Shown: positions 11,134-23,771, numbered from the stretch's first letter. The stretch: DNA of 64,000 nucleotides from Paraconiothyrium sp. Pb-2020 (GCA_022419385.1 JAJUBI010000004.1:186001-250000); one strand, 5' to 3'. The notes: generated by a model from the sequence alone, not told the origin. Translations and numbers: made by a program.

Positions 11134-14100
11134 TCACATATTGCCGAGTTTGCATGCTGCCATCACCTCCTCCAGCTCCCGACTCTTTCCCTCCGCAACC
11201 TCAATGACCTTTTCCGGTACTTTTGCCAGCCTAGCAACATTCAAACCGTAGGATCGATGACTGGTACCTTCTGCCGCCTCGTATAAAAAGACGACTTCCT
11301 TGCCACCATCTCTCTCTTCGAACCGCATATGCACATTCTGCAACTCCCGATTATCAAAGCGACCTTGAAGCTTCGCCAAATTTTGATAATGCGTTATAAA
11401 CAGGGTGAGAGATTGCAGATCTCGCACCACATAATCGAGAACGGCTTCAGCGATCGCAACACCGTCGAAAGTCGAGGTGCCGCGGCCAAGTTCATCCAAG
11501 ATGATCAAAGAGCGAGGAGTAGCAGCTTTAAGAATATCGGATGTCTCATTCAGCTCAACCATGAATGTGCTCTCGCCTTTCATCATGTTGTCAGAAGCTC
11601 CCATGCGAGTAAGAACCGCGTCGAGCATTCCCAAACGGGCCTCCGTAGCAGGAACGTATGAGCCTATTTGACCCATTATGCATATCAAAGCAATTGAGCG
11701 AACGTATGATGACTTGCCTCCCATATTGGGACCTGTTACTAAGAGGCCGCGAGTGGATTTGTGAGATAGATTGACATCGTTCGGAACGTAATGATCGAGA
11801 AGGAGTTGCTCAACCATGGGGTGTCGGCCGTTAGCAATAGATAGCTCGATGTCATCAGTAAAGGTTGGTTTTACGTACCCTGGCTGTGATGCGAGGGTTG
11901 CAAGGGAAAGGAGGGCATCAAGGGTTGCGAGCGCTTGAATAGAGTCACGCAAGTCCTGATACTTGGCGGAGATGTCTTCGAGAAAGCGCTTGAACGCTGT
12001 ATCGCATGCAGCTGCCAGAGACTCCTTGTATTGGTCACGCTGTTGGATCATACGCTTGACCTCTGGTGTATGGAAACGCATGACAGCTTTAGTGGAAGAT
12101 ATTTGCTGCCAAGAAGCTGGGACTCTCTTTTCCTGGGGAGACTTTCTTTTGACTTCGATCAGATACTCGATACCACTCACGGTAACGTAAGTAACTTGAC
12201 CAGTACCTATCTTAGCTGCTGCCTCCTTCCGGTGGCTATTAAGATCGTCTTCTACAGAAGCAATGCTGAGCTTGTAATCGTTGATGTCCTCTGCTTCATG
12301 TTCTTCTCGGAAGAAGGCGTACTTGTCGTCGTCTCTCGCAGCTTGTGCGTTGATCTTCTCTAGGAAGTTGTTCACGTCTTTGTAGATCCGAGGTATACTC
12401 ATGACAGCATCAGATAGTACAGATGATTTGAAACCAGAATCGCTGGCAGAACTGACGTTCAGATACTCGCCAGAGATGTCTTGGAGTATCTGAAGCGCAA
12501 CAAGAACCTCCGATCGCGAGCATTTCTGATAATAAATACGCAGCAAAACCTTCTCTAGATCGGGTTTGATCTTTTCAAGCACAAACTTGAGCTTGTCGAC
12601 TGGTCTAGTGTTATGGCCTTCTTTCAACTCTTCCACGGCGGCTATGCGCTCTTCGAGGTATGTTTTATTGATCAATGGACGACCAATCCACTTTCGGAGT
12701 AGTCGCTGTGAGTAGAAATTAGCTGTTCTTCGCCTCCATGCTAATTTGATGTAAAAATTTGGGCACCATGCGTTACCACAGTATCACAACACTGGGTCGC
12801 CATTCCGACACTGCGCCACTCGTGCTGGGGTGATACACGGTGCCGAAGTTGTGAACAAGACACTGTAGAAATGCGCAGGCTGTGATTCGAATTTTTGGAG
12901 GTGAGATCGCAAATATAATGACTCACCTGACCGAATCGTGTTTTTGTACGATCCATGGTCCAGAAAAGGCTGCCTTTGCTTGTGTTGTCAGTCTGATTTT
13001 GATAGATCTCCAGACTGGTCAAGGTGTTGCCGTTCAGAAGCATGTACGATCGAGCGCTGAAGGGCTGGAAATACTTTGTCCTATACAACCAGAGACGAAG
13101 TCAGCGTGATTCAGGGGAACGATGTTATTTGCCTTGAGAGGATAGTGGCATCCACAAGAATGATGTGTACGGCGCCGGGTCAAAACACAGAGTGTCCTGT
13201 TTTGCTTCAAATCGCCTAACAAAGAGGCGACATGTATAGACCACTGCCCAACTACCAGACGAAGGGCCCAATCCCCGTAATACTGGGAAATACGTACAGA
13301 TCGAAAACGTGCTCTAAATCGTAATCTGTTAAATATGTAATCATGGCCGATAGACATATGGTGACATGCTCGGATAGTTGATGGACTTTATCGAGAATGG
13401 TGCTTTGTTCGTCATATGATTTCATCTTTTCCGCATAGAAATTCGAAATGTGACTGTAAGATTGGGCCGCCATTGTCTTAGGCTTTTCGACCCTCTCCAC
13501 GCGGGCCTTGTCTCCGAATACGTTGGTTTTGCTCGCGGAGAGATGCTGGACAAGCTTCTCGGAGGCCTTGGACAAAGACCCAACGACCAAGAACTCTGCA
13601 GGGGCGATGTGCAGAAGACGAGTTTCGATTTCACTTCTCATAAAGCCATCCTCAAAATCATCATATATAATGTCACCAGTTGCAGGCTGTACGGCGACAA
13701 AGCCGACGTGCACTTTCTCGTCGTTACCCCAGCCTTTCGCATTCGTCTCGGTGATGCAGAGCAGGTAGCCAGTCGACTGCGCGCCAGAGCCTGCGTCTGA
13801 ATCGAGTCCCTCTATATCGTCGACATACGTCCCTTTGGTATAGAGATTTGTGAGCTTTCGTACAAAAGGAGCATTCCTGTTGTCACCAGCGGCTTTCAAA
13901 GCTGCCGTCTCAAGCTGACGGACGACGCCAACCTTGTGATTGGCCTGCACCAACCTCTTCACGTGCACTTGCAATCGATGGACCGGAAAGCTTGCAGATG
14001 CAAACCGGTTCAAATGGGCTTCTGAGGCATCTTCGTCGTATCGGAACTTTCCAGGTATGCAGACGATGCCCAGCTCCTTCGCGGCGATGCGTGCATCCTC

Positions 14101-14850
14101 TCCGTAGATCTGAAATTTGTAGCCGACCTCGTACACAATGATTGTGTCCAAATGCTTTCTCTTGATTTCGAGGTATTGTATCTCCATGGGGGTAAGCTTT
14201 CCTAACTTCCTCGAACCCTTCTTCGTTGGCCTGGCAGCAGGCTTCAACGCTTCATCGTCTGGTCCGTCGTCCTCGGCACCTTCAGCTACTTCTCCGTCGG
14301 ACTGATCAGGTCTATGCCGCCGCCTCAGCTCCACGAAGCTGTTAGGACGTCCAAGCTTTTGTATAAACTTTTCATGCAAGTCCGCTCGACGCTTCTGTGC
14401 CGCTGGGCTATCATCGTCGTCATCCTTGATGTCATTGTTCTCGTCTGCGACCACCGGAGACGATGAGAAGCAGTACTTGGATGTGCGGTCAATTAGGCGA
14501 GATTTGTTGAGCCCAGAGGCAGAGGCTTGAGCGAGAGTATGCCGCGTCTCATCCAGCCGGGCCCGTTTTGGCGAGATAGCTGCCTCCTCCGTCTCGGTTT
14601 CGTCATCCGCTTGGTCTATAGCGCGTTTTCGAATGGGTGAAGCTTGAGCAGCAGCAGCAAGCATGGAGGCATCGTCGCCGCTGGGGGCCGTCACTTGGTC
14701 TGCCGGTGGCGACGCTGCGGCCTCCGCAGCTACGACGGGCTTTGTAACGGGTGGTTTGGCTGAGAAGAAGGCGGAGATGGACTGTTGTTTCGTTTTCTGC
14801 GACGACGACGACGACGATGAGGACGGAAGGGGGCTGCTTTTTGGTGCCAT
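11134..14850 (-). CDS. MSH3: DNA mismatch repair protein Msh3
   Basis: Partner of Msh2 in MutS-beta, which recognises insertion/deletion loops in nuclear DNA. Three exons (13298-14850, 12927-13080, 11134-12705) give 1092 residues. An N-terminal PCNA-interacting box ends in QSISAFF (residues 22-29), after a poly-Ser run encoded by a (CGA)n-like tract. The mismatch-binding domain starts around LTPMEIQYLEIKR with VYEVGYKFQIYGEDA, as in MutS domain I. Exon 2 encodes the conserved TKYFQPFSARSYMLLNGN block of the lever region. Exon 3 carries the ATPase: Walker A GPNMGGKSSY, Walker B LIILDELGRGTSTFDG, and the FITHY motif. Introns are 217 and 221 bp, far longer than elsewhere in the window. The ATG at 14850 is 285 bp from the divergent CDC6 start; the shared promoter has three ACGCGT boxes. 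Confidence 0.97.
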
Positions 14851-15135
14851 TGGGCCGACGTATTCAAGGCTTCGACTGCGCGAGACAAGGTGTAGTGGAT
14901 CTATCTCACGCTGCAGACGCGTCGCACGCGAATTGGAGCCTTCACGCGTTCACGCTTTCCCGGATGCGCCTAGTGCGACACCGATAGGTGACGCTAGTGC
15001 GTGCTTCAACTTAGCGTACTTTCTTTCCGAAGTACTTTGCGCGTGCAAGGGCGGGACGCGTCGACCCGCGCCTTCTCCCCATCTCTTGCACACCACCCAG
15101 TATTCCTTCCCCGTCGCACCACGTCGCTTCTCAAC
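14851..15135. promoter_or_regulatory. Shared MSH3-CDC6 promoter with three ACGCGT (MCB-type) boxes
   Basis: The palindrome ACGCGT occurs at 14917-14922, 14944-14949 and 15056-15061 in 285 bp. TTTGCGCG, similar to an E2F-type site, lies near 15036-15043. In yeasts ACGCGT is the MluI cell-cycle box bound by MBF (Mbp1-Swi6 or Res-Cdc10) to drive G1/S genes, including replication and repair genes. Both flanking genes fit such control. The sites are seen; the regulation is inferred. Confidence 0.65.
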
Positions 15136-17101
15136 ATGCCCGCTACTGTCCTCGGCAAGAGGACGCGCAGTTCTGTCACCGCAGATGCAGCAGGTAAGCT
15201 GTTCCAGTTGCTCTTGCCCGCCAACGCGTTCTAACGGTTTGCTTGCAGACGCACCAACCCCAGTGTCGACACGCGCAAAACGCCGAGCACAATTTGTGAT
15301 ACTGGACGAGGGCGAAAACGACAACCCATTTGTTACCCCGAGCAAGAAGAGCGGCCGCAATGGCGATGCGATGGACCTGGATGTGCCAGGGGAGCAGCTT
15401 TCTGGAAAGCGCAGAACAAGGGCTGCCGCAACGACACCTGCCAAACACGGCACACATAATACACGCATGCCACTGTCGCCCACCAAAGCCAATTCGCCAA
15501 GAAAGGCATCTGCGACATGTCCAGAAAAGCCCGCCGCAACTCCATCGACACCCCGACACCGGGACGCCCTCGCTGGCAAGGTCGCCGTAACCCCAAGACA
15601 TCGAATCATTGCTGCTGGATGCCCACGGACGCCTCATACGCCTACTACTCCTCGAAACGCTGCGCTTCCCGTCTATAGTGATGCTCGTCAGCTGTTCGTC
15701 AGGAGTTCAGCGCCTACTGCGCTCTTTGGTCGCGAGACAGAACGACATGAGCTCCAATCATTCATCTCCACGCGCGCCGAAAGTAAGACGTCAGGCTGTA
15801 TGTACATCTCTGGTCCGCCCGGAACTGGCAAGAGCGCCTTCGTGAACGATGTCTGCCGCGAAATAACCACGAACAAGCGCATCAAATCTGGTTATATCAA
15901 TTGCATGAGCGTGAAGAATGCAAGTGACTTGTACCGAACCTTGCTCGACGAGTTCGTAGATACCACGCAGATTGCGGAAGGCGAGGAGACGGATACTCTC
16001 GAGAAGATCTTCATGCAGCGCGATACGTCGTACGTGGTGACATTTGATGAAGTGGATCACCTTCTGGAGCTCGACACCGACCTCCTCTACAGCATATTCG
16101 AGTGGTCACTGCAGGATACATCCAGTCTGGTTCTTATCGGAATTGCCAATGCTCTGGATTTCACAGACCGGTTCTTGCCTCGCCTCAAGGCTCGAGGTCT
16201 CAAGCCCCATCTATTACCGTTTCTCCCTTACACCGCGACGCAAATCTCTGCCGTCATTACGTCAAAACTCAAGTCACTTGTCTCCGACGAAGCAGACTTG
16301 GTCCCTTTTCTCCACCCCACCGCAATCATGTTTCTCTCTAAGAAGGTTGCATCGCAGACAGGCGACCTACGCAAGGCATTTGACATATGTCGACGAGCCA
16401 TTGATATGATCGAAGCAGACACGCGCGACCAACACGCGAGGGAGATCGACGAGATCACACCAGCACCGACTCCTTCGCCATCCAAGACACCGTTGGTGGA
16501 GAATAGGAATTTATCATCGCCCGCTATTCGATCACCTACAAAGGTCAAGGCCAAAAGCGCGTTGGCTCAGCTCACTGCACTGAACGCTCCGAGAGCTACG
16601 ATCGCACACATGGCTCGTATAACCGCCGCAGTATTTGGCAATGGCACGACCCAACGTTTGAAGAATCTCAACCTGCAGCAGAAGGCCGTTTTGTGTTCCC
16701 TCTCAGCGTTGGAGGAAAAGAAGCTTGTTTCGACAATAGAGAACGTCTTCGACACTCCGTCCAAGGCTCATAGCACAGCGCCCACCATCAAAGAGCTTTT
16801 CGAAGCCTACACAGCTGTGTGCAAGCGCGAGCAGAGGCTCCACCCGCTCACGAGCACTGAGTTCCGGGACATCGTGGGCAGCCTCGAGACTCTTTCCCTA
16901 GTTTCGGCAGTAGAGGGGAGGGTTGGATCGCTTGTTGCTGCAAACACGCCGAGCAGGAAAAGCAAAGGGGGTTTCGGGGGGGCTTCCGTGGACGATCGGA
17001 GGGTTGCAAGCTGTCTTGATGTGAAGGAGATATCGGAAGGTCTTGTGGGACCGGGTAGCGACATCCTCAAGGGAATTCTTGGCGGTGGGGAGGCCTTTTG
17101 A
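15136..17101 (+). CDS. CDC6: Cell division control protein Cdc6/Cdc18, replication licensing AAA+ ATPase
   Basis: Loads the MCM helicase at origins together with ORC and Cdt1. Exon 1 is 15136-15193 (MPATVLGKRTRS), the intron 15194-15248 (55 bp, TTCTAAC branch site), exon 2 15249-17101, for 636 residues. The N-terminal 190 residues are basic and disordered with several SP/TP sites, as expected for CDK-regulated Cdc6. The AAA+ core begins with LFGRETERHELQSF, then Walker A GPPGTGKS, Walker B VVTFDEVDHLLE, sensor-1 region LIGIANALDFTDR, and sensor-2 GDLRKAFDICRRA. The C-terminal 200 residues match the winged-helix domain. Orc1 is less likely because there is no BAH domain. It diverges from MSH3. 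Confidence 0.93.
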
Positions 17102-17700
17102 TTGATTCTTGGGACCGGATTGTGGCGAGGAAACTTGGTTTCACGGCATAGCGCGGCGTTTTTGGGGATTATCGGGGTCTTTTGCATAGCGTGGTTCAGC
17201 GTGGATATCCATGGTTGAGTGTACAGTGTCGAGTTCAGGTAGCCAACGCACCTTGACGGTGTTGCATCAAGCGTGACTTGAAATGTTTATTGCGTGCGAA
17301 CTCAGCGGTAGTCTGCTTGAACATGCGGTACCTGAAGCTAGAGGTTCACGTGTGGGTAAGCGGCGGGTGCGGGAAGCCACGCCGTCACTCACTCGCCTCG
17401 GTCCGGTTCCAAGGCGGGAGCCCTGGAGGCAGGAAGGCTGAAGGCTGTCCCATGTGGCTGGGGTCTGGCGCTGCCCTGCCTCTCCGCTTGTGCTCTTGTC
17501 TACACAGTACACCTCAGCCGCTCGTTTGGCGCCCACACTGCGACGCTCTGTTGTCGTGCCTCCCGCCCATAACTCTCGCCGACGGTGTGCCTCCTGCCTT
17601 CCCGTCCCAACTCCCCCGGCCCCACCATCGATCGTCCGGCGAATCACACGCCGATCGCACCGTCTCCACGTCTGCACTGAGGGCTGCTGCCAGCGCAACA
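17102..17700. other. Intergenic spacer between CDC6 and the RS-rich gene
   Basis: An open frame runs from 17278 into the next gene but has no protein-like character before 17701, and the sequence becomes C/T-rich toward 17700, consistent with promoter and 5' UTR. Nothing else is supported here. Confidence 0.6.
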
Positions 17701-18348
17701 ATGTGTCTTGTCAAGGTGCGACAGGAGGAAGATGTTGTTGTGCCATACCGTGTACCCCGCGAGCGCTCTCCGCGACGGCGTGAGTCGGTGCGCCGTGTCT
17801 CGCGCATCTCCCAGGAGGTAGTGCGCGAGTCGCCTCGTCCCAGCTCCAGCTACATCGCCGTTCCTGCGCCCAGGCCTATGCCCATCCCCGCTCCTCAGCC
17901 TGTACCCTTTTTCGTCGAGCCGCCTCCCGCCCCGCTGCCACCTCCGCCGCCTTCGGTGTCGCATCACTCGGCGCACTACGTCGAGGTTTCGCCTGCCCGG
18001 TCTAGTCGTTCCAGCGTGTCCAGCTCCAGCATGGATCGTAGCGAGTACGTGGTGCGCGAGCGGCAATACAGGCGGCGAGAGCACAGTCCAGCAAGCAGCA
18101 GCCCACGTTACGAGCACTTCCGGTACGTCGAGCCTGCACCCAGCGAGAGCGACCACTACGACCGCTATGACCGGCTCGACCGACGGCGGAGCAGAAGCAG
18201 GCCGCGGGAGAGAAGCTTGAGTCGTGGGCGGGGTGATTATTACGGCAGAGGCAGCAGAGATTATGGCGGAGGGGAGCGAGTGACCCGCGAGAGAATAACC
18301 ATCTCTGAGAGGGACCGTGATGGTAGGAGGGGCGAGTATCGCAGGTAG
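17701..18348 (+). CDS. Arginine/serine-rich hypothetical protein
   Basis: A single exon of 215 residues. I chose the Met at 17701 (context AACAATG, MCLVKVRQEEDVVVPYRVP) rather than the longer open frame because the upstream part is not protein-like and this opening recurs in filamentous ascomycete proteins of unknown role. The N-terminal third has Arg-Ser dipeptides, the middle is a Pro-rich stretch with poly-Pro runs, and the C-terminal half is rich in Arg, Ser, Tyr and Gly (RRRSRSRPRERSLSRGRG). No folded domain, membrane segment or signal peptide is visible. The RS-like composition could suit RNA or nuclear speckle association, but that is only inference. Confidence 0.7.
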   Translation: MCLVKVRQEEDVVVPYRVPRERSPRRRESVRRVSRISQEVVRESPRPSSSYIAVPAPRPMPIPAPQPVPFFVEPPPAPLPPPPPSVSHHSAHYVEVSPARSSRSSVSSSSMDRSEYVVRERQYRRREHSPASSSPRYEHFRYVEPAPSESDHYDRYDRLDRRRSRSRPRERSLSRGRGDYYGRGSRDYGGGERVTRERITISERDRDGRRGEYRR

Positions 18349-18963
18349 AGCAAGGCGCGCTGGGATAACGAGCGGCGGTCAAGTTTCTGTTCTGGATGTC
18401 ATTCAGCGAGCATGTGTTCTTCTGCTATTTTCGAGATGACTTCTATCGAGGGTGCTGCATTTTAGCTCGGACCGTAATTGTGGGGTTTTGGACTGGTGGC
18501 TTGACGATGCACGACGAGATACGGCATTTTGCGTGCTTGAGTTGTTTGTAGACGCGCAAATGGAAGCATTCCTGGGAGACTATGACATCAACCTCGACCC
18601 TGTCCCTCGAGCACCTCTCTCAGCGAATGGGAAGCGAGGGGCCATGCCGCAGCAGAAATTCGGATCCCACCGTTGGATGCATGTGCACAAAAGCGACAGC
18701 GAAATCGCCTCAATCGCTACTGCTCAACCTCATGAACTGGCCAGCGGCCTACTGGAACATAGCAGGGTTGTTGTCTTTGCTGGGGCTTCGCTGTAACAAG
18801 CAACACCGTCCAAGCTGAGCACCCGCGTGCTTGCCTTCTCACCACCACGACCGTCTCTACGCAAGCCCACCGCCTGCTTGTGCAAAATCGAGAGGCTGAA
18901 CAGAGAATCGGACATGCCCGACGAGCCCACCACGAGCCGCCAAGCCGTTGTCCATCGCCGACA
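18349..18963. other. Intergenic spacer upstream of the synaptojanin-like gene
   Basis: Contains a 79-codon frame from the ATG near 18559 to 18796 with mildly protein-like composition but no recognisable motif. It is probably chance. Otherwise this is presumed 3' UTR of the RS-rich gene and promoter of the phosphatase gene. Confidence 0.5.
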
Positions 18964-21900
18964 ATGTCCATCCGTGTCCTCATAAAGGACTACCCGCACC
19001 GCGCCATCGCCCTTTCCACGGCGACCCACGCCCTCGTGCTGCGCCATAGCCCGACCTCGACCGAGCACAATGGCAATGCGTCGACTACATCGCTTGGGAG
19101 CAACGGCGCAGGCGCAGCGCGCTGCATGGTCGAGTTTGCGCGCCTCGATGATATGGACTTGGGCGACTATCGCGCGCTCAATAGCGTGAATGCGCATGGC
19201 ACGCTGGGTCTCATCACGGTGAATGGCGACGTGTTCCTTGTGATCGTCAATGGCAGCAGGAAGGTTGCCGACGTGCGTCCCGGGGAGACGGTGCAACGCA
19301 TACACAGCGTGGGCTTCTATTGCTTGAACAGCGCAAGCTACGATGCCCTGCTGAACGATGAGGTCAACCCATACCCTACCGACACAATCGACGAGGAAGG
19401 GTTCGAGATGGGCTTTGGGCGGGGCAAGTTGGAGAATCCCATGGAGCACCCGTGTCTGGCCCTCAAAAAGCTGCTCAGCAGCGGAACTTTCTATTACAGC
19501 TCCGACTTCGATCTAACGCGAAGACTACAGGAGAGGTCTTCGGATGCTGCCACTGTCTCCATTGACAGCTTGGACGCGGGCTTTCTGTGGAACTCGTACA
19601 TGATTCAACCGTTGGTCGACTTCAGATCGAGACTGGCACAAAGAGAGAAGCAGGCGCTAGACGCTTCAGGCATCCTCACTTCTGCTATCCGCGGCTTTGC
19701 CCTTACCGTCACCGTACCCTCGTCTTCGTCTCCCGTGCGAGCCCCGAAATCTGGACTGCCTTCGCAAATGACACTGATTTCGAGGTTGTCTTGTCGAAGA
19801 GCTGGAACCAGGTTCAATGCGCGGGGCATCGACGATGATGGCAATGTTGCCAATTTCGTCGAATCCGAAACCATCTTCTACGCACCAACCGGCCTCTGCT
19901 TCTCGTACACTCAGGTCCGGGGAAGCGTGCCGCTGTTCTGGGAGCAGGCGACCGGACTGCTCCCTGGGCAACAAAAAATCACAATCACCCGATCGCCGGA
20001 GGCTACCCAACCGGCCTTTGATAAGCACTTCGAAAATCTTGAGCTCAGCTATGGTGCTATACACGTGGTTAATCTCCTTAGCAATGAGAAGCCGAATGAA
20101 CTAGAGTTGACCCACAGGTACCGCCACCATATAAGGCAGAGCCCTATGAACTATGCGCATGAACAGAGCAAGGAGCACGAACTGATCAAACTCACCGAAT
20201 ATGATTTTCATGCCGAGACCAGGGGACCTGGTGGGTATGAGATGGCGAGTATGATTCAGCAGTGGATACGTGATTCTGCGGACGGTTTTGCATATTATCT
20301 TTCTGAGGATATAGAAGAGCGTGTGAGATCGAATGGGAACGACTATATTGTTCGACGACCGACTACAATTCTGCAACAAGAGGGCGTGTTCAGAACCAAT
20401 TGCCTGGACTGCTTGGACCGAACAAATCTTGTTCAAACCATCATCAGCAGGATGGCTCTAGAGATCTTCCTAAATCATAAGATCTTGGGGGCCAGCCAAG
20501 ACTTCTGGGCCAGACATTCGAGTATGTGGGCGGATAATGGGGATGCGTTATCACGGATATATGCCGGAACGGGGCCCTGAAGTCTTCGTTCACAAGACAT
20601 GGGAAAATGTCACTAGCTGGAGCCCTAGCCGACGCTAGAAAGAGCGCTACGCGCATGTATATCAATAACTTTGCGGACAAAGGGCGGCAGAACACCATCG
20701 ACATGTTGCTTGGTCGCCTGATGGGCCAGGTACCGGTGCACCTATATGATCCCATCAACGACTTTGTCATTGCCGAACTCAACAAGCGCTCAGCTGAATT
20801 CACAGAAAGCGAAGTTATCCACATCCTCGCCGGGACCTTCAACCTCAATGGGAAGACACATGGTCTTCATGAAGACTTGGCACCCTGGTTGTGTCCAGAG
20901 GTAGTATCTTCGCAACAGTGCCCGGAAATTGTTGCCGTGGGTTTCCAGGAAATCGTTGAGTTGAGTCCGCAGCAAATTATGTCTACCGATCCAGCGAGGC
21001 GGCAGGCTTGGGAGTCAGCCGTCAGGAACTGCCTCAATGAAAATGCGGCGAAACACGGTCAGGAAGAATATGTTCTGCTAAGAGGCGGGCAACTCGTAGG
21101 CGCAAGTCTATCAGTGTTTGTTAAAGCAGGATCGTTGAAGAGTATCAAAAATGTTGAAGGAAGTTTGAAAAAGGTATGTATAAATACTATATATCACTGC
21201 ATTCATGCTGACGGAGGCACAGACTGGCATGTCTGGTATGGCAGGCAACAAAGGGGCCGTGGCTATCCGTATGGAGTACGCTAATACCTCAATATGCTTC
21301 GTGACGGCGCACCTAGCAGCTGGATTCGCAAACTACGAGGAGAGAAACCGAGACTACAAGACGATTAGCCATGGTTTGCGGTTCCAAAGGAACCGATCAA
21401 TCGAGGATCACGACACAGTGATTTGGCTCGGGGACTTCAATTATCGGATAGGCTTGAGCAACGAAAAGGTACAAAAACTGTGCCATGTTGGTGATTTAGA
21501 GACGCTGTACGAGAATGACCAGGTAATTCTATATCCTCCATTTCATTCGGCCACTGTACGCTAATGGTATGCCAGCTGAACCTCCAGATGGTCGCTGGCC
21601 TGACTTTCCCCTATTACTCCGAGGCCCGCATCACCTTCCTCCCTACATACAAATACGACATCGGTACCGATATCTACGACACGTCCGAGAAAGCTCGCAT
21701 CCCTGCCTGGTGTGACCGCATTCTTCGCAAAGGTGATAATATCCGCCAGATTAATTATGATAGCGCTCCACTCCGCTTTTCGGACCACCGTCCTGTGTAT
21801 GCAACCTTTCAGTGCTTAATCAACAAAATCGACGAGAAACGGAAAGACCAACTTAGCCAAGAGCTATATGGTAAGCGAAAGGAAGTCGTCGGCGATACGC

Positions 21901-22817
21901 GCGCATCTAGTGGTGCGGCTATGGAAGACACCGACGACGAGGATCTTTTAGGGTATGAGAGCGTAGAACCCGGTTTACCACCTGCAAGTTCGGACCGACG
22001 GAAATGGTGGCTCGATAATGGGCTTCCAGCACGCTCGAGAGTGCAACCTCTCAGTAATGATCACTTTCCCAATCCTAAGCGGCCCAGTAATCCCTTCACG
22101 CCCTCACCAGAGCCTGATTGGGTCGAAGTTCGGACCTTGGGAAGACCAGAGCCGCCACCGGCCAGAGGTACGCAACGAGCACATACAGTAGATTTCAACG
22201 ACATGGGAATGAGTGTACCGAGCAGCGTAGTAAACCCTACCACAAGCCTTCAATCCTCGAGACCACCTAATCCTACGGCTCGAAAGCTCATAGCTCCACC
22301 CTTCAATGTCAGCCCGTCGTCATTTACCAATGCCAGCAACAATCCTTCGGTTTCTCACCTAGACGGCCCTACCGATCTAAGACGCACCCCATCCACCACA
22401 TCCACTCGCTCCCTGCCAGCACCTCACCATCGTACTGTCCGCCCAACTCCAGCTCCCGACCACACACGAGAGATTTCCCGCAAAGCAGCACCGCCAATAC
22501 CCACTAAGAAACCTTCGCTTCACGGGACGCCTACTGCGCCACCTTTACGCTACCGTGATGAACCCGACCCAGGCGCCTTCTCCGACTCCAACTCGGGTCG
22601 ACCGCTACCACCGCCCCCTCGTCGCTCGATGGCCGAGAGGAGGCCTGTAGGGGCGGGCAATGGTGTGGGGAGCCTAATCGATGCTGGTGATGAGAGGCCG
22701 GCGTTACCGCCAAGGACAGGGACTGGGCTGAGTGCACGAGGGAGGAGTCTGATGGACGAGGAACCGGAGGACCTGGAGAATTTAAAAGGTTGGGAGGTGC
22801 TGAAGCCGGTAAGATGA
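18964..22817 (+). CDS. Synaptojanin-like phosphoinositide phosphatase (Sac1 + 5-phosphatase), one apparent frameshift
   Basis: Dephosphorylates phosphoinositides at the plasma membrane and endocytic sites, like yeast Inp51/52/53. The Sac1 domain spans about residues 1-530, with the CX5R motif CLDCLDRTN starting at residue 480. The 5-phosphatase domain follows with AGTFNLNGK, GFQEIVELSPQQ, GMAGNKGAVAIRM, WLGDFNYRIG, PAWCDRIL and SDHRPVY. The tail is Pro-rich with NPF and poly-Pro motifs, suited to SH3 and EH partners. Introns: 21174-21222 and 21523-21575. The frame breaks near 20571-20577: the conserved YAGTGALKSSF block reads as YAGTGP-stop unless one G is added to the GGGG run. With that base the total is exactly divisible by three (1250 residues). 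A sequence error or a real disabling deletion are both possible. The stop at 22817 overlaps a weak GTAAGA donor, so the C-terminus could extend. Confidence 0.92.
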
Positions 22818-23771
22818 GAGTAGGACTTACTATCATCTGCAGCTCTGTCTGTTAGAGCGGCTGAAAATAGACTCAACTAATCAGCGAGACGTTTTGGGTC
22901 GCATTCGCGACTTCTTCTCTTCGCGTCATTCATGCCTTTTGAGAGTGTTCGTATAACGCGTCGTTATAAGCATTACGAGCTCAGCGCGGGTGTTGAGATC
23001 ATGATCACAAGATCACCGAATGGAGGGTTATCCTCAAGAGCAACTATAGTCGCCATTTCCGTGCTGGTGAAGCTTAATATCGAGACGTCAATTAGATAGA
23101 GTGTATAATCTGTGCCGATCCTTCTGCCACTAGGCCTTCTTTCACTTCACCAAGGCGGAAGACCCCTGCACCAACCAAGATGAAGTCTCCTCGAAGCACC
23201 GAACACTACCGATGGTCGCGTGCATAGGTAGGTCGCCAGTGTATGGACCCCTGCATGTCAGTTGCCAACCTTTGTTCGCTAGCAATGACAATGAACATGT
23301 TGAAGAAGGGGGTACACTGAAAGAAGAGAAGTTGAAAAATTGTTTCAATGGTTGCGGTTTAAAAGCGTGCGCCAGAGCGCATCACTTATCAGGGTGGGGA
23401 GAAAACTGCTAAATGCTGTTGTTGCACATTTTCACAGTCACCCAGTCTCGACAAAGTGTTCCTCATGTCGAGTCTGGTGAGGGCATGTAATAGGAGCGGA
23501 AGATTCAGCGGGTTGAGCCTCAACCCGAGACGTTCGAGATCTCCACTGATTGGAACGCAGACGATCATATTAGTGTGCGTAGGGAAGATACTCGGTGAGA
23601 AGCTTCATCACGCGCTTGATGAGATGTAGATATCGGATATAGAACATGGGGTCTGGATTAGGAACACTCTTCGCGAATCTCAATGTGCTTGCATTTCTTC
23701 GGACACTACACTCTGGAATTTGCGCATCAACGATCCAGTGGCTAGTTCGCAAGAGGCCAAACCCATAGTCT
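22818..23771. other. Convergent intergenic region
   Basis: Lies between the 3' ends of the phosphatase gene (+) and ATG5 (-). Only frames of 60-70 codons are present and none has recognisable features. I see no RNA gene or repeat here. Confidence 0.6.

Noticed and set aside
18559..18796. 79-codon frame before the synaptojanin-like gene
   Set aside because: Slightly protein-like but no motif, no known family and inside a likely promoter.
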